The notes: generated by a model from the sequence alone, not told the origin. DNA of 64,000 nt from Streptomyces sp. P3 (GCF_003032475.1 NZ_CP028369.1:1860001-1924000); one strand, 5' to 3'; numbered from the stretch's first letter, positions 26,773 through 39,682 are shown. Numbers and translations: made by a program.

Positions 26773-27615
26773 ATGTTGTCGATCGGCGATTTCAGCGAAA
26801 TGTGCGATCTGCCGCCGCAGACGCTGCGGTACTACCACTCCGAGGGTCTGCTCGTTCCGGCGGACGTCGATGAGCGGACCGGCTATCGCTCGTACACGTT
26901 CGCGCAGGTCGAGCAGGCCATGCTGATCACTGTCCTGCGCGGCACCGGGATGAGCGTGAAGCTGGTGGGTCGTGCTCTCGACGAGCCGGAGGCGGCCCTC
27001 GACCTGCTGCGGCAGCACACGCGGGAGGTGCGGCGACAGCGGCAGGCCCAGGACGAGGCGATCGACGAGGCGCGGGAGTTCTTCACCTCGCCTCCCGAGG
27101 TGAGCCTGCGCCGGGTGGACCGGATGACCGTGGTGTCCAAGCCGGTGCCGAGCCCGTCGGCCGGGGGCGAACGGTTTGACTGGGACGCGGCCGACGCCGC
27201 TGTGGCTGCGACCGTTGAGGCCGTGGTCGAGGCGGTGGAGTCCTCTGGAGCCGTGGTGTCGGGGACGCCGTGGCGGACCTTGGCCGTGGAAACCCCGGAG
27301 CAGAAGAGCCGGACCCTTGCCGGTGAGGGGCCGCACTGGCTGGTGAGACTTCCCGTCACGGCGGACGAGGGAGTGCTGGCGTCTTTGCCGCGCGATGTCG
27401 AGGTGCAGACCTTCGAGGCCCGGGACGAACTGTCGATCTTCATCCCGGGCAGGAGCTCCATGGCCAAGTACGCCACCGCACTCTCACGTCTGTTCACCCA
27501 CCCTCTCGACGCCGCCTACGTCGACGCCTCCCGCATGCGCCAGGTGCTGCACGCCGACGGAGTCGAGACCGCCGCGGCGATCCGCGGACTCGACGAACCG
27601 AGCGCGTCCGAATGA
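26773..27615 (+). CDS. MerR-family regulator with GyrI-like effector domain (BmrR/TipA type)
   Basis: The 280-residue protein opens with a MerR winged helix (MLSIGDFSEMCDLPPQTLRYYHSEGLL). A dimerisation coiled coil follows (LLRQHTREVRRQRQAQDEAIDE, about 78-100), then a C-terminal GyrI-like ligand domain from about residue 115 (DRMTVVSKPVP ... LSIFIPGRSSM). Such proteins bind cationic drugs or metabolites and activate efflux or modifying genes, usually including their own. No transporter gene is adjacent. It probably autoregulates through the 19-bp-spacer promoter just upstream. Confidence 0.9.
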   Translation: MLSIGDFSEMCDLPPQTLRYYHSEGLLVPADVDERTGYRSYTFAQVEQAMLITVLRGTGMSVKLVGRALDEPEAALDLLRQHTREVRRQRQAQDEAIDEAREFFTSPPEVSLRRVDRMTVVSKPVPSPSAGGERFDWDAADAAVAATVEAVVEAVESSGAVVSGTPWRTLAVETPEQKSRTLAGEGPHWLVRLPVTADEGVLASLPRDVEVQTFEARDELSIFIPGRSSMAKYATALSRLFTHPLDAAYVDASRMRQVLHADGVETAAAIRGLDEPSASE

Positions 27616-27697
27616 TCCGGGGTGGCCGCGTCACGCCAGCCCTCCGTGCGCGGCGGGCTCCCGGGACGCGGCGCGGGAAGTGCGACTGGCTCCCGGT

Positions 27698-27725
27698 ACG
27701 AAACGGACGGTACGGACGGTTTCGT
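27698..27725. terminator. Hairpin between the convergent merR and sigma factor genes
   Basis: The perfect 7-bp arms ACGAAAC / GTTTCGT enclose 14 nt, placed between two convergent genes. Confidence 0.4.
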
Positions 27726-27736
27726 CGCCGCGCGTG

Positions 27737-28318
27737 CTACCCCGCGAGAACACCCTGCTTCTCCAGCGCCCTGCGCAGTGCCCGCACGGCGTAGAAGGCA
27801 CGGCTCTTCACGGTGCCGGGCGGGACGCCGAGGTGCTCGGCCGCCTGGGCGACGCTGCACTCCAGGTAGTACATGAGACGGATGACGGTTCGCTGCTGCT
27901 CGTTCAGTTCCCGCAGGGCCTGCAGTACCGCATGGGTGGTGATCGTGGATTCCGTGCTGTCCCAGGATGCGTCCAGGTCCTCGACCGGCATGAGCTCCAG
28001 CGGCCGGTTCCGCCGGGCCCGATGACGGTCGATGACGAGGTTCCTCGCCACGGTGAACAGCCATGGCCGGATGTGGTCGCCGCGGGTGCCCAGGAACCCG
28101 CCGTGCTTCCATGCGCGGGCCGCTGTCTCCTGGAGGATGTCCTGCGCCATGTGCCAGTCGCCGTCGAGCAGCCGCGTGGCGTACCGGACGAGCAGGGGCC
28201 CGTACCGGTCGTAGACGTCTCGCACGAAGGCATCGCGGTCGGCGTCCGAGGTGACGTGCCGGGTGTGCGACCGAGGCGGAGCGAGGGTGGTGGTCCCTGC
28301 TTCCATGATCCCGTTCAT
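27737..28318 (-). CDS. ECF-type RNA polymerase sigma factor
   Basis: The 193-residue protein contains region 2 (YGPLLVRYATRLLDGDWHMAQDILQETAARAW; the core-binding and -10 segments) and region 4 with a helix-turn-helix (CSVAQAAEHLGVPPGTVKSRAFYAVRALR). There is no extra C-terminal domain and no anti-sigma gene next to it, so its control is not evident. The start at 28318 has AGGA about 11 nt upstream. It lies 167 bp downstream of the SARP-type regulator on the same strand and may be co-transcribed with it. Confidence 0.9.
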   Translation of the reverse strand: MNGIMEAGTTTLAPPRSHTRHVTSDADRDAFVRDVYDRYGPLLVRYATRLLDGDWHMAQDILQETAARAWKHGGFLGTRGDHIRPWLFTVARNLVIDRHRARRNRPLELMPVEDLDASWDSTESTITTHAVLQALRELNEQQRTVIRLMYYLECSVAQAAEHLGVPPGTVKSRAFYAVRALRRALEKQGVLAG

Positions 28319-28485
28319 GGGTGGTGCCCGTTCCTGTTCAAGTGTTCTGTGGCCTGCTCTCCCGCATGCGCGGTCGAGTGGCTCAACACTCGTGGGGGAC
28401 CCTTCCCCGAACCTTGTCGTCTTCTTGTCGTGCTGAAGGGCCGGCCACCCGCCGGCCGCGTTCCGAACCTCTCAGGGCAATACAC

Positions 28486-31400
28486 CTAGTGCGTGGGAGC
28501 ACCGCTGTGCGGAACCGGGAGGCGATGGCTTCCGACCGCCCTCTCCGGCACGGCGGGCACGGGGTCCGCATCCATGTCCAGGGCGGTGAGCCGGTCGCGG
28601 ACCTGCTGGGCGCTGTGCCGCATGGCTCGCTCGTCGGCGTTCTCGAGGGCCTTGACCCAGTCCGCCCGTGCGCCTTCGCGGTCGCCCCGGGCAAGCCGGG
28701 TGTCCCCGAGTCGCATCAGTGTGCCGATGGCGTTCCTGTGGTCGCCCAGTTCCTCGAACGCCCGGGTCGCCCGCTGGTAGGTGGCCACCGATTCCTCGTA
28801 ACGGCCGAGCGCACGGAGGGTGTGGCCCACGATGTCCCAACCCTGGGCCAGCTGCCACGGGGCGTCCAGGCGCTGGAACAAGGCGATGCCCTCCTCGCTG
28901 TACTGCAGGCTCTTCTCCAGCTGCCCCAGGTTGGAGTGGAACCAGGCGAGTTCGAGCAGGCACTCGGCCAGCCACAACTCCTCACCGGTCCTGCGGGACA
29001 GCTCGAGTCCCCGCTCGGAGAACGTCACGGCCTCCTGGATCCGGCCGAACAGGAACAGCGCGCACGCCATGACGTAGTGGGCTCGCGCCTGTTCGCCGGT
29101 CGCGTCGAGCTGCTCGAAGATCGTAGTGGCGCGTCGCAGGTGCTGCAGGGCTTCTTCCTGGTGGCCGAGATAGCCGTGGATGCTGCCGAGATGGCGCAGG
29201 CAACGGCCTTCTTCGAGCCGGTCGCCCTGGCGCCGGGCCACTTCGAGGGCGGGGGTCAGCGCGGTGATGGCTTCGGGCCAGAACTCCTGGCGTTGGAGAT
29301 GTTCCTTGAGCGACCAGGCCAGTCCGGTGGTGTGGTGGTCGAGCTGCTGGCTGACGGCGGAGTGGAGCAGGGCGGTCAGCACCCGGTGCTCGGCGGTGAA
29401 CCACCGGGTTGCCTGCTTGACGCCGGTGAACTTCTCCGGGGCGACGTCCGGGCCGGGCGCCCCGAAGTCGAGTTCGGCCGTCGTGTCCTGCTTGAGGAGT
29501 TGGTTGGCCTCGTAGGCGGTGAACATGTAGTGGTCCAGTACCCGCAGGGTGGCGTGGTGGCGTTCCTGGGCGGTGTCGTGGATCTGGGTGAGTTCGCCGG
29601 CGTAGGTGCGGAGGAGGTCGTGCAGGCTGTAGCGGCCGGGCAGTGGTTGTTCCACGAGGCAGGAACTGGTCAGGGCGGCGAGTACGCGGCGGGTCCGGGC
29701 GAGCGGAAGGCCGACGAGGCCGGCGGCGGCGGGTGCCGTGATGTGGGGGCCGGGGTGCAGGGCCAGGAGGCGGAAGAGCCGGGCGGCGTGCTCGTCCAGG
29801 GACCGGTAGGACCAGGAGAAGACGGTGCGCACGTCGGTGCTGCTGTCGAAGCCGGTGAACGCGTCGAGGTCTCCGTGGGTGTGCCGCAGGTCGTCGACCA
29901 TGGCTTCAAGGGGGAAGGACGGGTCGAGTTCGGCGCGGGCGGCGACCACGGCCATGGCCAGGGGGAGTCGTCCGCACAGGCGGATGATCTCGGTCGTGGC
30001 GGTGGGCTCGGCGGCCAGCCTTTCGCTCCCCAGACGTCGTTCGAGGGCTTGGTGGGCCTCGGTCTGTGAGGGCAGCGCAAGCGTGAGGGGTTTGGCGCCG
30101 TCGGTGGCGATCAGGCCGGGAAGCTGGTTCCGGCTCGTGATCAGGGTGAGGCAGCCCGCTCCCGCCGGGAGCAGGGGGCGTACTTGCCGCTCGTCACGGG
30201 CGTTGTCCAGGACCAGGAGGATGCGCCGGTCGGCGAGGAGGCTGCGGAAGAGCGTGCTGCGGTCCGGTGTGTCTTCCGGTATGCGCTGCGCGGGAACACC
30301 GAGGGCGGTGAGAAAGCCGTGCAGAACGGTGCCGGGGTCCACGGCCGGTGCGTGGGGATGGAATCCGCACAGGTTGACGAAAAGCTGTCCGTCGGGGAAG
30401 GACGAGGCGATGCGGTGAGCGTGGTGGACGGCGAAGGTGGTCTTGCCGACACCGGGAGTACCGCTGATGACGACGACGGAGGCAGCCGTCGGTCCGGGCC
30501 GGTCCGGTGCACCGCTCACGGCCGACAGCCACGCACCCTCGGCGGCCCGTCCCGCGAACACCGGCAGGCTGCCGGGCAGTTGAGCCGGACGCGCCAGGGG
30601 CGGCGGCGTGGTTTCCTCCTCCGCGGCCGGCGCGTGGCGTGCGTCGGACCGGTCGTCCGCGTCGGCCCCGTCGCCGGCGGGCGGGTCGGCGGGCGGGTCG
30701 GCGGGCGCAACTGCCTCGCCCTCGTCCGACTCCCCCGACCTGGCCGGCCCGCTCGGATCGCGGCCCTGCTCGGTGCCCCCGCCGGGGACGGATGCCGAGC
30801 CGAATCCGTTCAGCTCACCGGTTGAGTGAAGGGGCGGCAGGTCGTGGTGGAGGATGCCCTGGTGCAGGGCGCGCAGGGGCGGGCCGGGTTCGAGGCCGAG
30901 TTCGTCGGCGAGGTGCCGGCGCAGTTCGGTGTAGCGCTGAAGCGCTTCGGGGTGCCGGCCCGCGAGGTACAGGGCGCGCAGCAGCAGGGCCCAGCCGGTT
31001 TCCCGCAGGGGCTGTGCCGTCGTCAACTCCTGTGCCGCTTGCAGGGCTTCGGCTATCCGTCCATGCATGAGCAGTGCGGTGGCGCGGATCTCGCGTGCGG
31101 TCTGCCGCAGTTCTTCCAGGCGGGCTGTCTCATGGGTGGCGAACAGGTGGTGCGCCGCGTCGGCGAGCGCGGTACCACGCCACAACTCCAGGGCTTTCCG
31201 GGCCTCTTCGACAACGCGTTCGGGCCGGCCCTGGTCCATGAACAGGCGCGCCCGGGCAAGGGACCGCTCGAAGCGTACGGTGTCACGGCTCTCGGGCGGC
31301 ACCCGCAGGGCGTAGCCCAGAGGCTCGGTGACCAGCAGTTCGAAGGTGCCGTGCCGACGCAGGTGCCGGGGTTCCAGGACCGCGCGCAGCTTGCTGACGT

Positions 31401-31623
31401 GGGCGTGCAGGGAGTTCATCGCTGCGCCCGGGGTCCGTCCCGGCTGCTGCGGCCACAGTTCCTCGCACAGCGTCTGGGGCGGGACCGCCCGGCCGTCGGC
31501 GAGCAGCAGGCGGATCAGCAGCAGCCGCTGTCTGCGCCGGCCCGGATGGAGCAGCGCGCCCGCCCGCCGTACCACCAGCGGACCCAACAGCCCGAAGTCG
31601 AGCCCCTGTCCCACAGCTGTCAT
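28486..31623 (-). CDS. AfsR/SARP-family regulator (OmpR-HTH, BTAD, NB-ARC, TPR)
   Basis: Start ATG at 31623; 1045 residues. Order of domains: OmpR-type winged helix (about 10-105), BTAD helical domain (about 110-260), an acidic Pro-rich linker with PADPPADPPAGD, and an NB-ARC ATPase with P-loop SGTPGVGKTT (388-397) and LLVLDNARD. TPR-like repeats from about residue 760 follow (YLGHQEEALQHLRRA, LGQLEKSLQYSEEG, LGRYEESVATYQRA). Family members activate secondary-metabolite genes by binding direct repeats near the -35 box. A three-unit 10-bp repeat at 31901-31930 in the divergent promoter region is a candidate site. Confidence 0.93.
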   Translation of the reverse strand: MTAVGQGLDFGLLGPLVVRRAGALLHPGRRRQRLLLIRLLLADGRAVPPQTLCEELWPQQPGRTPGAAMNSLHAHVSKLRAVLEPRHLRRHGTFELLVTEPLGYALRVPPESRDTVRFERSLARARLFMDQGRPERVVEEARKALELWRGTALADAAHHLFATHETARLEELRQTAREIRATALLMHGRIAEALQAAQELTTAQPLRETGWALLLRALYLAGRHPEALQRYTELRRHLADELGLEPGPPLRALHQGILHHDLPPLHSTGELNGFGSASVPGGGTEQGRDPSGPARSGESDEGEAVAPADPPADPPAGDGADADDRSDARHAPAAEEETTPPPLARPAQLPGSLPVFAGRAAEGAWLSAVSGAPDRPGPTAASVVVISGTPGVGKTTFAVHHAHRIASSFPDGQLFVNLCGFHPHAPAVDPGTVLHGFLTALGVPAQRIPEDTPDRSTLFRSLLADRRILLVLDNARDERQVRPLLPAGAGCLTLITSRNQLPGLIATDGAKPLTLALPSQTEAHQALERRLGSERLAAEPTATTEIIRLCGRLPLAMAVVAARAELDPSFPLEAMVDDLRHTHGDLDAFTGFDSSTDVRTVFSWSYRSLDEHAARLFRLLALHPGPHITAPAAAGLVGLPLARTRRVLAALTSSCLVEQPLPGRYSLHDLLRTYAGELTQIHDTAQERHHATLRVLDHYMFTAYEANQLLKQDTTAELDFGAPGPDVAPEKFTGVKQATRWFTAEHRVLTALLHSAVSQQLDHHTTGLAWSLKEHLQRQEFWPEAITALTPALEVARRQGDRLEEGRCLRHLGSIHGYLGHQEEALQHLRRATTIFEQLDATGEQARAHYVMACALFLFGRIQEAVTFSERGLELSRRTGEELWLAECLLELAWFHSNLGQLEKSLQYSEEGIALFQRLDAPWQLAQGWDIVGHTLRALGRYEESVATYQRATRAFEELGDHRNAIGTLMRLGDTRLARGDREGARADWVKALENADERAMRHSAQQVRDRLTALDMDADPVPAVPERAVGSHRLPVPHSGAPTH

Positions 31624-31900
31624 CGCATCCACCCGGAATCCCGCTCGACGGTGCCACCATCGGGGGCACACCCATGGCCATGGCCCGCGGACATGTGCGC
31701 GACCGCTCCCGCGGTGACGGAAACCGGACGTCGGCCCACCCGGCATCCGCGCGACCTTCGTCGCCGTGAGATGTCCGCCGAGATGGGGGGGTGGCCGGTG
31801 CGGGTGTCCGGAGCGGCGAGGACCCCGTCGTCCGCTGCCCGCATACCGGACAGGACATTAGCAGGAGCCCTTTCGCCCGATGGCGTCGCAGGCGGCACCG

Positions 31901-31930
31901 TGCGGCTTTATGCGGCTTCATGCGGCTTCA
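31901..31930. repeat. Three direct 10-bp repeats TGCGGCTTYA in the divergent promoter region
   Basis: Three head-to-tail units occupy the 532-bp gene-free region between the SARP-type regulator and the beta-lactamase-like gene. SARP proteins bind direct heptamer repeats spaced about one DNA turn, so this is a plausible binding site. The rest of 31624-32155 shows no gene. Confidence 0.5.
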
Positions 31931-32155
31931 TGGCACGCACCGAGGCCGGCGCCTCCGCCGGTAGGGGCCGCGCACCCGTTGCCGTCATTTCGGCCTGCCG
32001 TGGAGCGAAGCGGCGGCCGACGGCTGCCTCGCGCTGCTGAGCCGCGAGCAGCCTGCGCCGGACGGCGGCCCGTCGATCCGCGAAGCGGTGTGAACCGGCG
32101 TGAGGTCGCTGCCGTTGTGTGACCGAACGGCCGTCGTCACGAGTGGGGAAAAGTC

Positions 32156-33304
32156 ATGGTCACCGTCGAAGGAACGAGCACCGCACGGTTCGAACCGGTC
32201 CGAGCGGCGCTGGCAGCGCACCTGGAGTCCGGCGAGGAGCTGGGGGCGTCGATCGCCGTCGACGTCGACGGAGTCATGGAAGTCGATCTGTGGGGTGGGC
32301 ACACCGACCTGGCGCGGACCGTTCCGTGGCACCAGGACACGTTGGTCAGCCTGTGGTCGACCACCAAGACCCTCAGCAGTCTGGCGGCCCTCGTCCTCGT
32401 CGACCGGGGCGCACTCGATCTTCACCGCCCGGTCGCGCACTACTGGCCCGAATTCGCCGCCCAGGGCAAGCAGGACATCGAGGTGCGGCATGTCCTGGCC
32501 CACACCTCGGGGCTCTCAGGCTGGCAGCAGCCCTTCACCGTGGACGACCTGTACGACTGGCCGACCGCGAGCGCCCGACTGGCCGCCCAGGCGCCCTGGT
32601 GGGAGCCGGGCAGTGCCTCGGGCTACCACGTGCAGACGCAGGGGCAGCTGATAGGGGAGCTTGTCCGGCGGGTCAGCGGCCGGACCCTGACCGAGTTCGT
32701 GGACACCGAGATCGCCGGGCCGTCACAGGCCGACGTCCAGATCGGTGCGCGGCAGGCCGACTGGCCGCGCATCGCCGAACTGGTGGCCCCGTCGCAGCTC
32801 TCCGGGATGCCCGCCGGCCTGGATCCCGAGGGGATCTTCGCCAGGACGCTGCTCGGCAGCCCCGCCCGGGACGAGCACGTCGACACCCCCCAGTGGCGCC
32901 GCGCCGAACTCGGAGCCGTCAACGGACACGGCAACGCACGCGGTATGGCCCGTGCCCTCTCCGTGATCTCACGACGCGGCCAGGTGAACGGCCGCCGGCT
33001 CCTCTCCGCGGACACGGTGGACAAGGTCCTCGCCGTGCAGGCCGACGGAGTCGACCTGTTCCTGGGTGTTCCCGTGCGCTGGGGCATCGGCTTCGCACTC
33101 GCCGACGCGAGGACGATGCCGCACATGCCCACCGGGAGGATCTGCTTCTGGGTCGGCCGGGGCGGATCGATCGTCATGATGGACCTCGACCGGCGCGTCA
33201 CGTTCTCGTACACGATGAACCGGCTGGGCGACGGCATCCTCGGCTCGGAGCGCACCCACGGCTACATGAGGCAGGTCTACGAAGTCCTGGACTCCACCAG
33301 CTGA
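32156..33304 (+). CDS. Serine beta-lactamase-like hydrolase / esterase (class C fold)
   Basis: The 382-residue protein lacks a signal peptide. It shows the nucleophile motif STTK (S68-K71) and the YH motif in SGYHVQTQGQL (Y157). HTSGLSGW and the C-terminal FWVGRGGSIVMMD also fit the family, the last replacing the KTG-type strand. This is the EstB/LovD-like group, which hydrolyses or transfers ester groups rather than lactams. It is divergent from the SARP regulator. The substrate is unknown. Confidence 0.88.
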   Translation: MVTVEGTSTARFEPVRAALAAHLESGEELGASIAVDVDGVMEVDLWGGHTDLARTVPWHQDTLVSLWSTTKTLSSLAALVLVDRGALDLHRPVAHYWPEFAAQGKQDIEVRHVLAHTSGLSGWQQPFTVDDLYDWPTASARLAAQAPWWEPGSASGYHVQTQGQLIGELVRRVSGRTLTEFVDTEIAGPSQADVQIGARQADWPRIAELVAPSQLSGMPAGLDPEGIFARTLLGSPARDEHVDTPQWRRAELGAVNGHGNARGMARALSVISRRGQVNGRRLLSADTVDKVLAVQADGVDLFLGVPVRWGIGFALADARTMPHMPTGRICFWVGRGGSIVMMDLDRRVTFSYTMNRLGDGILGSERTHGYMRQVYEVLDSTS

Positions 33305-33384
33305 GCACGGACCGAGCACGGGCTGAAGACCGCCCGGTCCGCCCTGAAGGACGCCGAGAACCGCGTCCTGCCCGCGACCAGCGG

Positions 33385-33427
33385 CTCGATCACATCGGGA
33401 GGCTGCCTCTCGATCACATCGGGAGGC
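33385..33427. repeat. Two 19-bp direct repeats upstream of the secreted hydrolase
   Basis: CTCGATCACATCGGGAGGC occurs at 33385-33403 and 33409-33427, a 24-bp period. It lies in the 476-bp gene-free stretch 33305-33780, which also holds a CAACTCAGTTG palindrome near 33677. It could be an operator for the downstream hydrolase gene. No gene is supported in this gap. Confidence 0.5.
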
Positions 33428-33780
33428 GGTCGTACATCGCCGCCCCGCACCGTCGTGCGACGCCCGCGAACGAACAGCGCCGTTCTCGGGGTGAACCGAG
33501 CCGGTCCTGCCGTCGTAGGACAGGACGCAGGACATCCCGCCCCGGCGACCGGGGTCGGTGGTGCCCCGGGCCCAGGTGGGGCCGTGGCCGGACAGCCGCC
33601 CTTCTCGCCGCTGCGACGCGTCGCCCACCCCTCTCCGGTCCGCCCGGCCACTCGGCGCGGACCGAACACACCAACTCAGTTGTCGACCAGAGGAACTCGG
33701 TGCTTCGTCCCTCGAACGCACCGTCCCGTTTCGCCGGGTCCGGTCAGGACCGACGGCCAAGGAAAAAAGGACGTTCACGC

Positions 33781-34611
33781 ATGCGCACCACCCTTCTCAG
33801 CCGCAGATCCGCCCTGCTCGGTGTCATGGCGGCCGTAGGGATGTCCGTGGCCGCCGTCACCCTGCCCGGCGTAGCCGGTGCGGCGCCCCTCCGCCCGGAA
33901 CGACCGACGATCGTGCTGGAGCACGGGGCGTTCGCCGACGCCGCGAGCTGGGACGGTGTCGTCACGCGGCTGCAGCGGGCGGGCTACCCCGTGGTGTCCG
34001 CCGCCAACCCGCTGCGCGGTCCGGCGACCGATGCCGCCTACCTGCGCAGCGTCGTCGGCCACATCGACGGGCCCGTGGTCCTGGTCGGCCATTCCTACGG
34101 CGGTACCGTCATCAGCCAGGCCGCCGCGGGCCTGGAGGGCAAGGTGAAGGCGCTGGTCTACATCGCCGCGTTCCTGCCCGACACGGGCGAGAGCTCGCTC
34201 GGGCTGACGAACAAGTTCCCCGGCAGCACCCTCGGCCAGGCGGTCGAGTCCGTCGACTACACCCTGCCCGACGGCGGTCAGGGCGCGGACGTGTACATCA
34301 AGCCGGAGAAGTTCCGCGGCCAGTTCGCCGCGGACGTGCCGGCGGGCAAGGCCGGGCTCATGGCGGCAGGACAGCGTCCGATCGCCGCCGCCGCGCTGGA
34401 GGAGAAGTCGACGAAGGCCGCCTGGAAGACGATCCCCTCCTGGTCCCTGGTGACCACGCAGGACCTCAACATCCCGGTGGCCGCCCAGCGTTACATGTCG
34501 GCCCGTGCCGGGGCCCGCACCACGGTCATCGCCGCGTCGCACGCGGTGCCGGTGTCCCGCCCCGACGCCGTCGCCCGCATCGTGGAGCGCGCGGCCGACA
34601 CGGTCCGCTGA
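33781..34611 (+). CDS. Secreted alpha/beta hydrolase (Tat-type signal)
   Basis: ATG at 33781 follows an AAAGGA site; 276 residues. The N-terminus has SRRSALLGVM, a twin-arginine-like motif, a hydrophobic stretch and a likely cleavage after AGAA (about residue 35). The mature part has the nucleophile elbow GHSYGG (S105), LEHGAF as oxyanion region and a C-terminal His in ASHAVPVSRP. It resembles the EstC/Hnl-like small esterases widespread in Streptomyces. The enzyme should act outside the cell; the substrate is unknown. The next gene encodes a second hydrolase of the same fold. Confidence 0.88.
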   Translation: MRTTLLSRRSALLGVMAAVGMSVAAVTLPGVAGAAPLRPERPTIVLEHGAFADAASWDGVVTRLQRAGYPVVSAANPLRGPATDAAYLRSVVGHIDGPVVLVGHSYGGTVISQAAAGLEGKVKALVYIAAFLPDTGESSLGLTNKFPGSTLGQAVESVDYTLPDGGQGADVYIKPEKFRGQFAADVPAGKAGLMAAGQRPIAAAALEEKSTKAAWKTIPSWSLVTTQDLNIPVAAQRYMSARAGARTTVIAASHAVPVSRPDAVARIVERAADTVR

Positions 34612-34659
34612 GCGACAGGACCGCCTCCGTCACGGCCTCGGAGAACTCCGAAGCCATGA

Positions 34660-35604
<945 letters not shown>

Positions 35605-35746
35605 CCGACGTCCGAGGGCCTTCCTATCGGATGCGGGCACGCGCCCCGTTACGCGGGGGAGGTGAGGCTGAGACCGCTGGTCCGCGCGTAGGCCGGCGGC
35701 CGCTCGTCGGGGGGACCGTGAACCGTGCGCACCCGGCCGCCGTTCC

Positions 35747-35795
35747 ACGACGACGGGCGTCCGTCCACAGGGTGTGGACGGACGCCCGTCGTCGT
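35747..35795. terminator. Bidirectional terminator with a 23-bp perfect stem
   Basis: The arms 35747-35769 and 35773-35795 are perfectly complementary over 23 bp with a GGG loop. The structure lies between two convergent genes, the chloroperoxidase-like gene and the YbjN gene. It also marks the right boundary of the accessory block. Confidence 0.85.
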
Positions 35796-35813
35796 ACAGG
35801 CAGGTCGCCGGTG

Positions 35814-36368
35814 CTACTCGGTGCCCTCGGCACCTTCGGCGCCGTCTTCGGGCTTCTCGTCGGCCTCGTCGACGGCCGACTCCAGGCCCAGCTGCTCCAC
35901 GAGCCACTTGTCGAACTCGATGGCCGCGCGCACCCAGCTCACCGTCGAGGAGACGAACAGCTCGATGTTGACCCCGGCGCCGATCAGCAGCTGCGCCTCA
36001 CCGATGAGGCGGACGGTGCCGTCGTCGTGGGTGTGGGTGTAGACCTTCGGCCACAGGGTGCGGCGGTTCCAGTCGTCGATCGACTCGAGCAGCTGCGCCT
36101 TGTCTTCGATCTTGTGGGCCCGGTCGAAGAACGTCCGCACCGAGTAGACCGCCTGGTCACCCTCGCCGCGGAACATGAAGTACGTACGGAACTCCTCCCA
36201 CGGCGCCGCGAGGTCACCCTCGTCGTCGACGACGTACTTCAGCTCCATCTGGTCGAGGAGCTGCTTCACGAGGTCCTGATCCGGGACGACGGGGCCCGCC
36301 GGTCCACCCTGGGGCTCCGGCTCTGGCTGGCCCCCGAAGTTCGGAATCGAGGACGGGTCGATGCTCAC
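35814..36368 (-). CDS. YbjN domain-containing protein
   Basis: GTG start at 36368 (VSIDPSSIPNFGGQPEPEP) with an AAGGG site about 9 nt upstream; 184 residues. A Pro/Gly-rich N-terminal tail is followed by a YbjN-like alpha/beta domain (LVKQLLDQMELKYVVDDEGDLAAPW, FFDRAHKIEDKAQLLESIDDWNR, GAGVNIELFVSSTVSW). An acidic tail (EADEKPEDGAEGAEGTE) closes it. YbjN proteins are linked with sensory transduction or secretion-chaperone-like folds; no specific role is known. The gene is a single unit. Confidence 0.85.
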   Translation of the reverse strand: MSIDPSSIPNFGGQPEPEPQGGPAGPVVPDQDLVKQLLDQMELKYVVDDEGDLAAPWEEFRTYFMFRGEGDQAVYSVRTFFDRAHKIEDKAQLLESIDDWNRRTLWPKVYTHTHDDGTVRLIGEAQLLIGAGVNIELFVSSTVSWVRAAIEFDKWLVEQLGLESAVDEADEKPEDGAEGAEGTE

Positions 36369-36510
36369 CGTGATTTTCCCTTCGTACGGATCCTGCCATC
36401 CTCCCCCATGCGGGGAGGGGCGTGGCAAGCCCCGCCGGGGCTGTCAGCCCTGAGCTGACATGATCCGGCCTGATGCACCCAAGGGGCGGTGACGGACGGA
36501 GGGGGATCGT

Positions 36511-37041
36511 GTGGCGAAGAACCGGCGAAACCACGCGGGCGAGCGGCCCGGGGCGGGCGGGCGGCCGGGGTCGGCGGGCCGGACCCGGTGGGGTCTGGTG
36601 GCGGCGATCCTGGCCCTTCCGGTGCTGCTGGTGGCCGGTCTGCTGGTGCTGGTCGGCATCTGGGTGCTGACCGACGACGCGGAGGCGGACGGGACCCGTC
36701 TGAAGGACGTGCCCTGCGCCGAGGCGCTGGCCTTCGGCGGGGCCGGGCTGCCGGCCGACGTCCGGGATGCGAAGTGCACGGTGCAGTCCTGGCTGGACAC
36801 CGACTACCAGGCCGACTTCCGCATGCCGCGCGGGAGCGTGCGCGCCTGGCTGACGGACGCCTACCCCGAGGCGCCCGGGCCGGGGGGCCCGGGTACCGAG
36901 GCCTGCGGGGCCGGCGTGGACTACTGCTTCCAGCTCGACGTCACCGGGCGCCCCGGGGTGGACGCGTACTACGTCAACGTGAACGTGACGTACGAGAACG
37001 CCGAGACCGCACGGGTGCGGTACTCGGCGTTCACGACGTGA
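36511..37041 (+). CDS. Single-pass membrane protein of unknown function
   Basis: GTG at 36511 lies just after a GGAGGGGG ribosome site; 176 residues. The N-terminus is basic and Gly/Arg-rich. One strong transmembrane helix follows (about 28-53, WGLVAAILALPVLLVAGLLVLVGIWVL), then an extracytoplasmic domain with four cysteines (C69, C89, and two in ACGAGVDYC) that could form disulfides. No family is recognised. It lies between divergent YbjN and convergent clpB. Confidence 0.75.
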   Translation: MAKNRRNHAGERPGAGGRPGSAGRTRWGLVAAILALPVLLVAGLLVLVGIWVLTDDAEADGTRLKDVPCAEALAFGGAGLPADVRDAKCTVQSWLDTDYQADFRMPRGSVRAWLTDAYPEAPGPGGPGTEACGAGVDYCFQLDVTGRPGVDAYYVNVNVTYENAETARVRYSAFTT

Positions 37042-37078
37042 CCTGAGCGGTGGCGGGAACCGGGGCAGCCGCGGGGCG

Positions 37079-39682
<2,604 letters not shown>

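Noticed and set aside
32119..33780. Upstream extension of the secreted hydrolase frame
   Set aside because: It overlaps the beta-lactamase-like gene in another frame; the signal peptide and ribosome site fix the start at 33781.
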